Source: SOKG01 sp964449845
GTDB taxonomy: Bacteria; Chloroflexota; Dehalococcoidia; SZUA-161
Direction of reading: 5' to 3'
NCBI GenBank assembly: GCA_964449845.1
Contig: CAYVES010000106.1
Span: 1-8,313 of the forward strand
DNA length: 8,313 nucleotides
Shown here piece after piece: positions 1-5,969 of the stretch. Each line of letters opens with the position of its first letter. Position 1 is the first letter of the stretch. The position numbers and the translations under genes were made by a program. The notes beneath the pieces were generated by a model that worked only from the letters and a program-made list of their open reading frames with translations, was not told the origin of the DNA and ran no database searches.

Positions 1-2
1 CT

Positions 3-95
3 TGCGGCACATCTATTGTCACTGTAGTCATTGGACAACTCTGCCCACGGCGTTTAGCCGAGGCTCATCTCACCAGGCTTGGGCTGGATGAATAG
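3..95 (+). CDS. Possible C-terminal tail of an upstream gene (partial)
   Basis: One forward frame is open from the window edge to a TAG at 93-95 and would encode about 30 residues ending in RLGLDE, with a hydrophobic stretch (IVTVVIG) before it. The stop lies 41 bases before the start of the AhpD-like gene, a plausible operon spacing. I do not recognise the family. A second forward frame is also open until 89-91, so openness alone proves little. The choice of frame rests on the more protein-like composition of this one. Confidence 0.3.
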   Translation, partial: CGTSIVTVVIGQLCPRRLAEAHLTRLGLDE

Positions 96-123
96 TATGG
101 AGCTGGCGGTCTACTGCAGACAT

Positions 124-131
124 GGGGGAGG
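124..131 (+). promoter_or_regulatory. Ribosome binding site deciding the start of the AhpD-like gene
   Basis: GGGGGAGG lies 5 bases before the ATG at 137. An in-frame ATG at 122 overlaps this site and has no Shine-Dalgarno sequence of its own, so 137 is preferred. Confidence 0.65.
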
Positions 132-136
132 TAGCT

Positions 137-766
137 ATGAGAACTGAAGACGTAACGACGGTGCAGGGAAGGTGGCAGGAGTTTGCTGATGGTATCGGGT
201 TCTTGCCACGAAACATCGCAGCGCTGACAAGAATTATGATGGGAACGATGGTGCTCGCGGTCAGCGAACTATTGGGCCGCCGCTGGGGGTTTTTCGCTGA
301 TATGTGGTTCATAACAAGAAACATGCCAACGATGATCAGGGTAATGGCGGCCGGCCTCGTGTCCCACCCTTTTAGGGAGAGGCTGATGCTCGCTGTTACC
401 GCAGTATACGGCTGCCGCTATTGCTCCTGGCTTCACACCGGAGAAGCCCTGAAGAGCGGGATTGATCAAGAGGAGATCGCCGGGCTTCTCGCGGGCAGCG
501 TGGACAACTGTCCCGAAGATGAGGCCATAGCCCTGCTCTATGCACAGCACTGGGCTGATTCCGACGCCAAACCAGACCCCGAAGCTACAAGGAGGCTGGA
601 GGAAGCCTACGGCCCTGAGAAGGCCAGAGCGATAACTCTAATACTCTATATGAACCGGTTTGGCAACCTTTCGGGCAACTCCTTGGACCGCTTTCTCCAT
701 CGCATCTCCTTCGGCAAGTGGGGGGAAACGGAGCAAGTGCACACCTTGCCAAAGCCTCCGGCTTAG
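137..766 (+). CDS. AhpD-like carboxymuconolactone decarboxylase (CMD) family protein
   Basis: A 209-residue protein of the AhpD/CMD fold. The signature is at residues 81-100: Glu81, then Cys93-x2-Cys96 and His100. This has the same spacing as the Glu118/Cys130/Cys133/His137 active site of mycobacterial AhpD, where the cysteine pair acts as a thiol-disulfide peroxidase/reductase centre. True gamma-carboxymuconolactone decarboxylases lack the CxxC, so a redox role is more likely than decarboxylation. Residues 123-175 fit the helical second half of the fold. The first 75 residues are Met-rich and amphipathic to hydrophobic, longer than a minimal CMD domain, and could help dimerisation or membrane contact; no signal peptide is evident. 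It precedes the oxidase gene by 60 bases on the same strand, suggesting redox protection or an accessory role for the flavoenzyme pair. The substrate is unknown. Confidence 0.85.
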   Translation: MRTEDVTTVQGRWQEFADGIGFLPRNIAALTRIMMGTMVLAVSELLGRRWGFFADMWFITRNMPTMIRVMAAGLVSHPFRERLMLAVTAVYGCRYCSWLHTGEALKSGIDQEEIAGLLAGSVDNCPEDEAIALLYAQHWADSDAKPDPEATRRLEEAYGPEKARAITLILYMNRFGNLSGNSLDRFLHRISFGKWGETEQVHTLPKPPA

Positions 767-788
767 CGGCAGTGTGTTGCCGCAACAC
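766..788 (+). repeat. Two overlapping, mutually exclusive hairpins after the AhpD-like gene
   Basis: GCGGCA at 766-771 pairs with TGCCGC at 778-783 (6-base loop), and GTGTTG at 774-779 pairs with CAACAC at 783-788 (3-base loop). The two perfect 6-bp stems share bases and cannot form together. No T-run follows, so it is not a classical intrinsic terminator. It could be a processing or stability element between the first gene and the oxidase, or chance. Confidence 0.35.
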
Positions 789-826
789 CGCGCTTGGACG
801 GAAGATTGAAGAGCTGAGGTAGTTGT

Positions 827-2185
827 ATGGATACATTCGCGCGTCTGACAGACATCGTTGGAGCGGACTTCGCGTCAAATCGTCAAGAGGAGCTCTATAT
901 TTATTCGCGGGACTCCGGCGCGCAGCAGCCGCGCAAGGTGGATTACGTGGTTATGCCGAAAACAGTGGAGGAGGTGCAAAGAATAGTCAAGCTGGCCAGC
1001 GAGGAGAGTATCCCAATCACTCCGATGGGGGGTGGCTTCACCACATCTGCTTTGGCGGTACCTGTAAAGGGCGGAATCCTTCTGGATATGAAAAGAATGG
1101 ATAAGATCATCGAAGTGAACGAGAAGGGAAGATACGCAGTAGTGGAAGCAGGTGTTTCCCAGGGTGCTTTGAAAGGCTATCTTGAGAAACACCATCCACG
1201 GCTCCAACACTGCACGCCGGAAGCGCCTCCCACGGTCACAATCGTTGGAAATGCCCTTATTTTAGGGCACGGCCACATAACCTCGAGACAGGGCATTAAC
1301 TCGGAAATGATCAGCGGGATAGAAGTGGTTCTGCCCAGCGGCGAGGTATCGAAGGTAGGTTCATGCTCAGTTAGCCCTTACTGGTTTACCAGGGGACCCC
1401 TTCCCGACCTGGTGGGGCTGTTTATTGGATGGCTTGGCACCACCGGCATTGTAACAAAGATGTCGATTCGGCTCTTTCCCAAGCCGCGGCATAGAGATGC
1501 GCTGGCTTTTTTCACGGATAACGTGGATTTGATTCCAGAAGTCGTATTTGAGGTAACCCAGCTTGACCTCTTGGAAAACTTCTTCCTCTGGGGACAAGGA
1601 AAGCCGGACTGGATGGACCATGTATTCTTCGTGGTGATTGTATCCGCGCAATCCGAAGACGAGCTAGAACTCAAGAAGCATGCTTACAGGAAGGTTTTCG
1701 AGCAATACGAAGAGGTTGAATTCGTAGAGGAAATACCGCCAGCGCTGAGGAGGAGAATCCTGGATGTGCCTCCTTTTGCAGCAACCGCAGCCGATTTCAA
1801 GAAAGGCGGAGGTTTTGAATACACCGGGGCGATATTGCATGTAGAAAAGGTTCCCGAGGCCTGGACGAGAGGCATAGAAATAGCCCACAAATACGGAATG
1901 ATTTACTCACATGCTATCCAGGTCCTCCGTGACCAAAGCGTTATGTTCGCCTTTGATTACTCCTTCAATCGGGCGGATAAGGAGGACGTTGAAAGGACGA
2001 GAAAAGCGATAGACGAGTCGGATAGGCTGACTCTAGAGTTGGGCGGTATGGTGTGGCGACCGGAGGTATCAGCACAGAAACTGATGATGGAGAAAATGGA
2101 TCACCATACTCTTGAACTGATAGGAATGATCAAGAAAGCTTTGGATCCAATCGGCATCATGAATCCAGGCAACTGGGGTGAATAA
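827..2185 (+). CDS. FAD-linked oxidase, GlcD/VAO-type flavoprotein subunit
   Basis: A 452-residue protein of the FAD-binding PCMH (VAO/GlcD) superfamily, which oxidises alcohols, 2-hydroxy acids or phenolics using bound FAD. The FAD domain spans about residues 36-220: a PKTVEEV segment (44-50), a Gly-rich PMGGG loop (66-70) in the place of the usual PRGGGT, a GHGHITSRQG stretch (147-156), and the DL..LFIG.LGTTGIVTK segment (194-211), typical of the isoalloxazine-binding end. The C-terminal substrate domain ends with the family motif DPIGIMNPG near residue 440. The start at ATG 827 is backed by GAGGT at 816-820. The next gene starts on the base after the stop codon and encodes an HdrD/GlcF-like partner, as in glycolate and lactate dehydrogenase complexes. 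No signal peptide is seen, so it is probably cytoplasmic. The substrate cannot be assigned; calling it glycolate oxidase would over-reach. Confidence 0.87.
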   Translation: MDTFARLTDIVGADFASNRQEELYIYSRDSGAQQPRKVDYVVMPKTVEEVQRIVKLASEESIPITPMGGGFTTSALAVPVKGGILLDMKRMDKIIEVNEKGRYAVVEAGVSQGALKGYLEKHHPRLQHCTPEAPPTVTIVGNALILGHGHITSRQGINSEMISGIEVVLPSGEVSKVGSCSVSPYWFTRGPLPDLVGLFIGWLGTTGIVTKMSIRLFPKPRHRDALAFFTDNVDLIPEVVFEVTQLDLLENFFLWGQGKPDWMDHVFFVVIVSAQSEDELELKKHAYRKVFEQYEEVEFVEEIPPALRRRILDVPPFAATAADFKKGGGFEYTGAILHVEKVPEAWTRGIEIAHKYGMIYSHAIQVLRDQSVMFAFDYSFNRADKEDVERTRKAIDESDRLTLELGGMVWRPEVSAQKLMMEKMDHHTLELIGMIKKALDPIGIMNPGNWGE

Positions 2186-3340
2186 ATGGCTCTCGAAGTG
2201 TATCAGGACATTGTCCATAGGTGCTTCAGATGCGGGTACTGTAGACTCACAGATGACTATTCGCAGTACAACTGTCCTTCCTACAGCAGGTTTCGTTTGG
2301 AGACGTATGCCCCCGGTGGGATGCTGTGGCTCACGAGAGCGTGGATGGTGAAGGATATCGCTTGGACCGATTCGCTGGCGAAGATACTATATTCCTGCAC
2401 AACGTGCAATAACTGTGTTGAGCACTGCAAGTTTCGGTTCAGTGATGATGTCGTCAACATAATACGCTCAGCTAGAGAAGAGATGGTCGAAAATGGCCTC
2501 GTGCTGCCAGGCGTGGCGCGTTTTTTCAGGAATGTCGAGGCCACAGGTAACCCGTTTAGGGAGCCGCCGGGTCATAGAGGGAAATGGGCTGAGGGTACAG
2601 GAGTAGCGCAGTATCAAGGGCACGACTACCTTTACTATGTGGGGTGCATGGCATCATATGATGCCAGAGGGCAAGAGGTGGCCAGGGCGCTGGGAGACAC
2701 GCTGCTTAAGGCCGGCGTCTCATTTGGAATACTGGGACCTGACGAGAAGTGCGACGGCAACGAGGTCAACATGCTCGGAGAAAAGCGCATTTTTAATATG
2801 TTGGCCAATGAAAATAGGGAGACCTTCACCGATTTGGGAGTAGGAAAGATCATAACCCTTTCGCCGCACTCATACAACGCTTTTAAGAAGTATTACACGA
2901 ATTCGTTCGAGGTATTCCATTATACGCAGATTCTTCGCGATCTCATCAGAGAGGGGAAGTTGAATCTCTCTAAGGGGTTCAACGCCAAGCTTACTTATCA
3001 TGATCCGTGCTTCCTGGGCAGGCATAACAGTGAATACGAGGCGCCCAGGGACATCCTGAACGCAATACCCGGAATTGAACTGGTGGAAATGGGGAGAAAT
3101 CGACACAATGCTTTCTGCTGTGGTGGCGGAAGTGGAAATTTCTACACAGATTCCTTCGGTGGTGGAGAAGACAGCCCAGCAAGGACTAGAGTCAGGGAAG
3201 CTTGTGAAACCGGCGCTGACGTTTTGGCGGTAGCATGCCCGATTTGCATGACGATGCTTGGTGATGCCATAAAATCGGAAGAACTAGAAGGAAAACTGGT
3301 CGTCAAAGACATTTGTGAGATTGTACGAGAGTCCCTGTAG
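2186..3340 (+). CDS. Fe-S oxidoreductase, HdrD/GlcF-like, with degenerate N-terminal CCG domain
   Basis: A 384-residue electron-transfer subunit. The N-terminal ferredoxin-like part has Cys13-x2-Cys16-x2-Cys19 followed by Cys30-Pro, a 10-residue spacing instead of the usual three, and then a regular Cys71-x2-Cys74-x2-Cys77-x3-Cys81, so two [4Fe-4S] clusters are likely. Two CCG (heterodisulfide-reductase type) domains follow. The C-terminal one is intact: Cys275, Cys311-Cys312 with GGG, and Cys351-x2-Cys354. The N-terminal one keeps Cys154 and Cys189, but the CC pair reads Lys-Cys and the usual CPHC reads SPHS (226-229). Translation is coupled to the oxidase: ATG follows its TAA directly, with GGGGTGA inside the oxidase end. 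It probably takes electrons from the FAD subunit and passes them to a quinone, ferredoxin, ETF or thiol-disulfide partner not encoded here. No membrane segment is evident. Confidence 0.88.
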   Translation: MALEVYQDIVHRCFRCGYCRLTDDYSQYNCPSYSRFRLETYAPGGMLWLTRAWMVKDIAWTDSLAKILYSCTTCNNCVEHCKFRFSDDVVNIIRSAREEMVENGLVLPGVARFFRNVEATGNPFREPPGHRGKWAEGTGVAQYQGHDYLYYVGCMASYDARGQEVARALGDTLLKAGVSFGILGPDEKCDGNEVNMLGEKRIFNMLANENRETFTDLGVGKIITLSPHSYNAFKKYYTNSFEVFHYTQILRDLIREGKLNLSKGFNAKLTYHDPCFLGRHNSEYEAPRDILNAIPGIELVEMGRNRHNAFCCGGGSGNFYTDSFGGGEDSPARTRVREACETGADVLAVACPICMTMLGDAIKSEELEGKLVVKDICEIVRESL

Positions 3341-3386
3341 AGAGAAAGCAAGTAGAGAAGGTAGGAACCACTTGCCAGCATATAGC

Positions 3387-3392
3387 AGGAGG
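3387..3392 (+). promoter_or_regulatory. Strong Shine-Dalgarno site fixing a GTG start
   Basis: A perfect AGGAGG lies 6 bases before GTG 3399. It supports the non-ATG start of the DUF1847 gene, and the protein then begins just before its first cysteine pair, as expected for the family. Confidence 0.75.
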
Positions 3393-3398
3393 AGATAG

Positions 3399-4091
3399 GT
3401 GAATAATAGACCACAGTGCGCCAAGTGCCCAAGGATGCTGTGTTATCCAAACATTGCGGCAGACGAGAAGCCAAGCTTTGACGAAGCACCACGCTTTTGC
3501 CCGAGCAAGTCAAAACAAGACCTCATAGAGAAGTCTATGCGTGAGTACGACCGGCAGGACATAAGGGAGTTCGCTCGCCTGGCCTCGGTGCAAGAATTCG
3601 AGTGCTATGAGCAGACCCCCGATGGCTTCAGGACCAAAATACCTCGCATGGAGGAGACTATACAATTTGCTCACAAGAATGGCTTCAAGAGGCTGGGACT
3701 CGCCTTCTGCGTGGGCGTAGCCAATGAAGCACGGATGATCACCGGTATTCTTGAAGGAAAGGGCTTCGAGGTGGTATCGGTCTGTTGCAAGGCAGGAGCT
3801 ATTGCCAAGGAGACAATCGGAATCAGGCCGGAGGAGAAGATCCCTGGTCCAAGCCGCTACGAATCGATGTGCAGCCCTATAACCCAAGCGGAGATCTTGA
3901 ACTCGGAAGAGGTTGATTTCGTCATACTCATGGGCTTGTGCGTGGGGCATGATACGCTGTTCATAAGATATTGCAAAGGACCAATGACTGTGCTGGCAGT
4001 GAAGGACAGAGTGACAGGACATAATCCGCTAGCGGCGGTGTACCTATCTCAAAGCTATTACGCGAGGCTTTTGATGCCAACTAGTGCGTAA
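3399..4091 (+). CDS. DUF1847 family cysteine-rich (putative metal-binding) protein
   Basis: A 230-residue protein recognised as DUF1847 from its overall pattern. The N-terminus has Cys7-x2-Cys10, Cys15 and Cys34-Pro, likely a zinc or Fe-S site. Conserved-looking blocks follow: FCVGVANEA (103-111), CCKAG (129-133), MCSPITQAEILN (157-168), GLCVGHD (179-185), and VKDRVTGHNPL (201-211) near the end. Eleven cysteines in 230 residues suggest metal or redox chemistry in the cytoplasm. No function is established for the family to my knowledge. It starts at GTG after an AGGAGG site, 58 bases after the Fe-S gene, and ends 31 bases before the VOC gene, which places it in the same transcription unit. It may mature, donate to or sense the redox enzyme, but that is inference from position. 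Confidence 0.85.
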   Translation: MNNRPQCAKCPRMLCYPNIAADEKPSFDEAPRFCPSKSKQDLIEKSMREYDRQDIREFARLASVQEFECYEQTPDGFRTKIPRMEETIQFAHKNGFKRLGLAFCVGVANEARMITGILEGKGFEVVSVCCKAGAIAKETIGIRPEEKIPGPSRYESMCSPITQAEILNSEEVDFVILMGLCVGHDTLFIRYCKGPMTVLAVKDRVTGHNPLAAVYLSQSYYARLLMPTSA

Positions 4092-4110
4092 GTACGAATT
4101 CACGAGCGGA

Positions 4111-4116
4111 AGGAGG
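4111..4116 (+). promoter_or_regulatory. Shine-Dalgarno site deciding the VOC start
   Basis: AGGAGG lies 6 bases before ATG 4123. An in-frame GTG at 4084 would extend the protein by 13 residues and overlap the DUF1847 stop, but it has no such site and the extra residues do not belong to the fold. Confidence 0.75.
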
Positions 4117-4122
4117 CTAGCA

Positions 4123-4563
4123 ATGGCTGGAATGATAGAAAACGTAGAAGAAGTGGTGCTGGCAGTTGAGAATCAGGACGAGGTTGTCGCCTTGTTTGAG
4201 GATCTGTTTGGTCTCGAGTTCAAGGATAGTTGGACGGTGCCAGCAGATAGTATGTCGGTAAGGTGCGCCCATATAGGCAATACGATGTTTCACGTAGTGT
4301 CTTCAATGACTCCAGATGCTGTGATCGCGAAGTTTATCCGAGACAGAGGCGAAGGTATACACCACATCGCTTTCAGAGTCAGGGACATGGATGAGATGGT
4401 TAGCAGGCTGAGACATAAGGGGATAAGGCTTGTCCCCGAAGAGCCTATATCGCTGGGCCCTTCAGGGCCTTCGTATATTTTTATCCACCCCAAATCTGTG
4501 CATGGCGTAATGATAGAACTGATATGGCCCGGAAAGCGCGAAGGCGAGGGAGACCCGAAATAA
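4123..4563 (+). CDS. VOC (glyoxalase/bleomycin-resistance) protein, methylmalonyl-CoA-epimerase-like
   Basis: A 146-residue protein with two beta-alpha-beta-beta-beta modules (about 6-60 and 78-136), the usual length for methylmalonyl-CoA epimerase (MCE). Family hallmarks are AKFIRDRGEGIHHIAFRV (69-86), the EEP turn (106-108), FIHPKS.HGV (120-129) and IELIW (131-135). Aligned by eye with propionibacterial MCE (metal ligands His12, Gln65, His91, Glu141), the corresponding residues are Glu10, His57, His81 and Glu132. The last two are conserved, while the first two look exchanged. It may still bind a divalent metal with two His and two Glu, but the substrate could differ from methylmalonyl-CoA, so I do not give the epimerase gene name. 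It is the last + strand gene before a convergent CoA-transferase, which suits a CoA-thioester or 2-oxo/hydroxy-acid substrate. Confidence 0.82.
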   Translation: MAGMIENVEEVVLAVENQDEVVALFEDLFGLEFKDSWTVPADSMSVRCAHIGNTMFHVVSSMTPDAVIAKFIRDRGEGIHHIAFRVRDMDEMVSRLRHKGIRLVPEEPISLGPSGPSYIFIHPKSVHGVMIELIWPGKREGEGDPK

Positions 4564-4663
4564 GTATCAGTTGTAACGCTGTGCCCAGCCGGACAACGCC
4601 TAGACCTTCCGCCCTGTAGAAGACATCCGTTCAGAAGAGGCCCCCTATATCCCCGCCGCAACT
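4564..4663. other. Convergent intergenic region, no clear terminator
   Basis: These 100 bases separate the stops of the convergent VOC and CoA-transferase genes. A bidirectional terminator would be expected here, but I see no stable stem with an adjacent T-run on either strand. Confidence 0.6.
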
Positions 4664-5863
4664 CTAATAGACCCCCTCCTCCCTCAGCTTGGCCAGGTCG
4701 TCCCACGTATAGCCACAATGCTCCATCAGCACTTCTTCAGTATGCTGACCCAACTCTGGGGCGAGGCGCTCTACCTTCCCTGGCGTCTCGCTCAACTGCA
4801 CCGGGACCCCCGGCACTTTGACCTTTCCGTGAATGGGATCTTCTATTTCCACAACGTACTCATTGGCTATCACCTGGGGGTCAACTTCCAAGTCGGCAAA
4901 ATCGTTCACTGGCGCCGCAGGGACCCCAGCCTCTTCGAGCAGCTTTAACCATTCGTCTCTGCGTTTAGTGCGAATGATCTCCAGTAACCTGGGCTTGAGT
5001 TCATCGAAGTGCTCCCCTCTCACTACTTGGTTCTCAAACCTGGGGTCTTTCTCCAGCTCCTCGATTCCAAACACCTTGCAGAATTGGGGCCAGAACCTGT
5101 CTGCCTGCAGCGCAGCGATGGCGAACCATTTGCCATCGCAGTCTTGATAGACATAGTAAAGTGGGTTTCTAGCAGCCTTCATAACCGATCCTGGCGGAAC
5201 TATACCCATCATGAAGTACATTTGAAACTGAAGACGTCCCATTTCGATCTGGCCGCCCAGCAGTGAAGCATCGACTCTCTGGCCGATCCCGAACCGCTCA
5301 CGGACGAAGAGAGCTAGTAGCACCCCGTAGGCTGTCAGGAGGCCACCGACCTCGTCGGCGAAGCCAGCGCCGATAGGCGTTGGCACCAGGTCTTCCGATT
5401 GAGTGATGCTCCATATGCCTCCCCTCGCCTGCCCAGCGAAGTCGGCGGACATCTTATCCGCATCCGGGCCCTTGGGCCCAAAGCTAGAGCTGAGGGCATA
5501 GATAAGCTTGGGGTTGTATTTCTTCAGAGTAGCGTAATCCAACTTCAGTCTCTTGGCAGCGCTCTCGCGATAGTTGGTCACGAAAACATCCGATTTCTCC
5601 ACCAGCTTGTACAGGACCTCTTTCGCCTTCTCCGTCGCCAGATTGAGCACGATGCCCCTCTTGCCCCGGTTCTGGTTCTGATAGTAGAAATCAAGCGGCA
5701 ACTCTGCTCCGTACATCCTGAGCAGTCCTCGGCCAGGCTCGCCTTCAGGTGGCTCTATCTTGATAACCTCAGCACCCATGTCTGCCAGCAGCGCCGTGGC
5801 GACCGGCCCCTGCTGCCACGCTGTCCAGTCAAGCACCCGTATCCCATCCAGTGGCTTAGACAT
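4664..5863 (-). CDS. Class III CoA-transferase (CaiB/BaiF family)
   Basis: A complete 399-residue protein of the family III CoA-transferases, which move CoA between carboxylic acids (formyl-/oxalyl-CoA, carnitine, succinyl-CoA:benzylsuccinate and others). The N-terminal LDGIRVLDWT (5-14) and LLADMGAEVIKIEPPEG (25-41) form the CoA-binding Rossmann part. NQNRGKRGIVLNL (63-75) is the typical adenosine/CoA contact region. Asp170 in GFADEVGG (167-174) aligns with the catalytic aspartate (Asp169 of formyl-CoA transferase), followed by RERFGIGQRVDASLL (188-202). AGVPAAPVN appears in the C-terminal half and ELGQHTEEVL near the end. The start at 5863 fits the family N-terminus; only six upstream bases (GAACAG) remain before the gap, so the ribosome site and promoter are not visible. 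The acid substrate cannot be told from sequence. Convergent with the VOC gene, it could supply a CoA ester to the same pathway, but it is not in that operon. Confidence 0.93.
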   Translation of the reverse strand: MSKPLDGIRVLDWTAWQQGPVATALLADMGAEVIKIEPPEGEPGRGLLRMYGAELPLDFYYQNQNRGKRGIVLNLATEKAKEVLYKLVEKSDVFVTNYRESAAKRLKLDYATLKKYNPKLIYALSSSFGPKGPDADKMSADFAGQARGGIWSITQSEDLVPTPIGAGFADEVGGLLTAYGVLLALFVRERFGIGQRVDASLLGGQIEMGRLQFQMYFMMGIVPPGSVMKAARNPLYYVYQDCDGKWFAIAALQADRFWPQFCKVFGIEELEKDPRFENQVVRGEHFDELKPRLLEIIRTKRRDEWLKLLEEAGVPAAPVNDFADLEVDPQVIANEYVVEIEDPIHGKVKVPGVPVQLSETPGKVERLAPELGQHTEEVLMEHCGYTWDDLAKLREEGVY

Positions 5864-5869
5864 CTGTTC

Positions 5870-5969
5870 NNNNNNNNNNNNNNNNNNNNNNNNNNNNNNN
5901 NNNNNNNNNNNNNNNNNNNNNNNNNNNNNNNNNNNNNNNNNNNNNNNNNNNNNNNNNNNNNNNNNNNNN
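5870..5969. other. Assembly gap of exactly 100 N
   Basis: All bases are N. Exactly 100 N is the customary placeholder for a scaffold gap of unknown length. The hidden sequence should contain the N-terminal codons of the DUF72 gene, the ribosome site of the CoA-transferase and promoters for both divergent genes, so the true length probably exceeds 100 bases. Open frames read through the Ns are artefacts. Confidence 0.97.

Noticed and set aside
3348..3375. Inverted repeat GCAAGT...ACTTGC between the Fe-S and DUF1847 genes
   Set aside because: A 6-bp stem with a 16-base loop is expected by chance and has no further supporting signal.
3510..4022. A 170-codon antisense frame inside the DUF1847 gene
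   Set aside because: It has no recognisable domain and an unlikely composition rich in His and Leu, and it lies fully opposite a well-supported gene.
4084..4122. GTG at 4084 as start of the VOC protein
   Set aside because: It would overlap the DUF1847 stop and has no ribosome site, while ATG 4123 has AGGAGG at ideal spacing and matches the family N-terminus.
4456..4469. Hairpin GGCCC-TTCA-GGGCC as a terminator
   Set aside because: It lies inside the VOC coding region, encodes a conserved-looking Gly/Pro loop and is not followed by a T-run.
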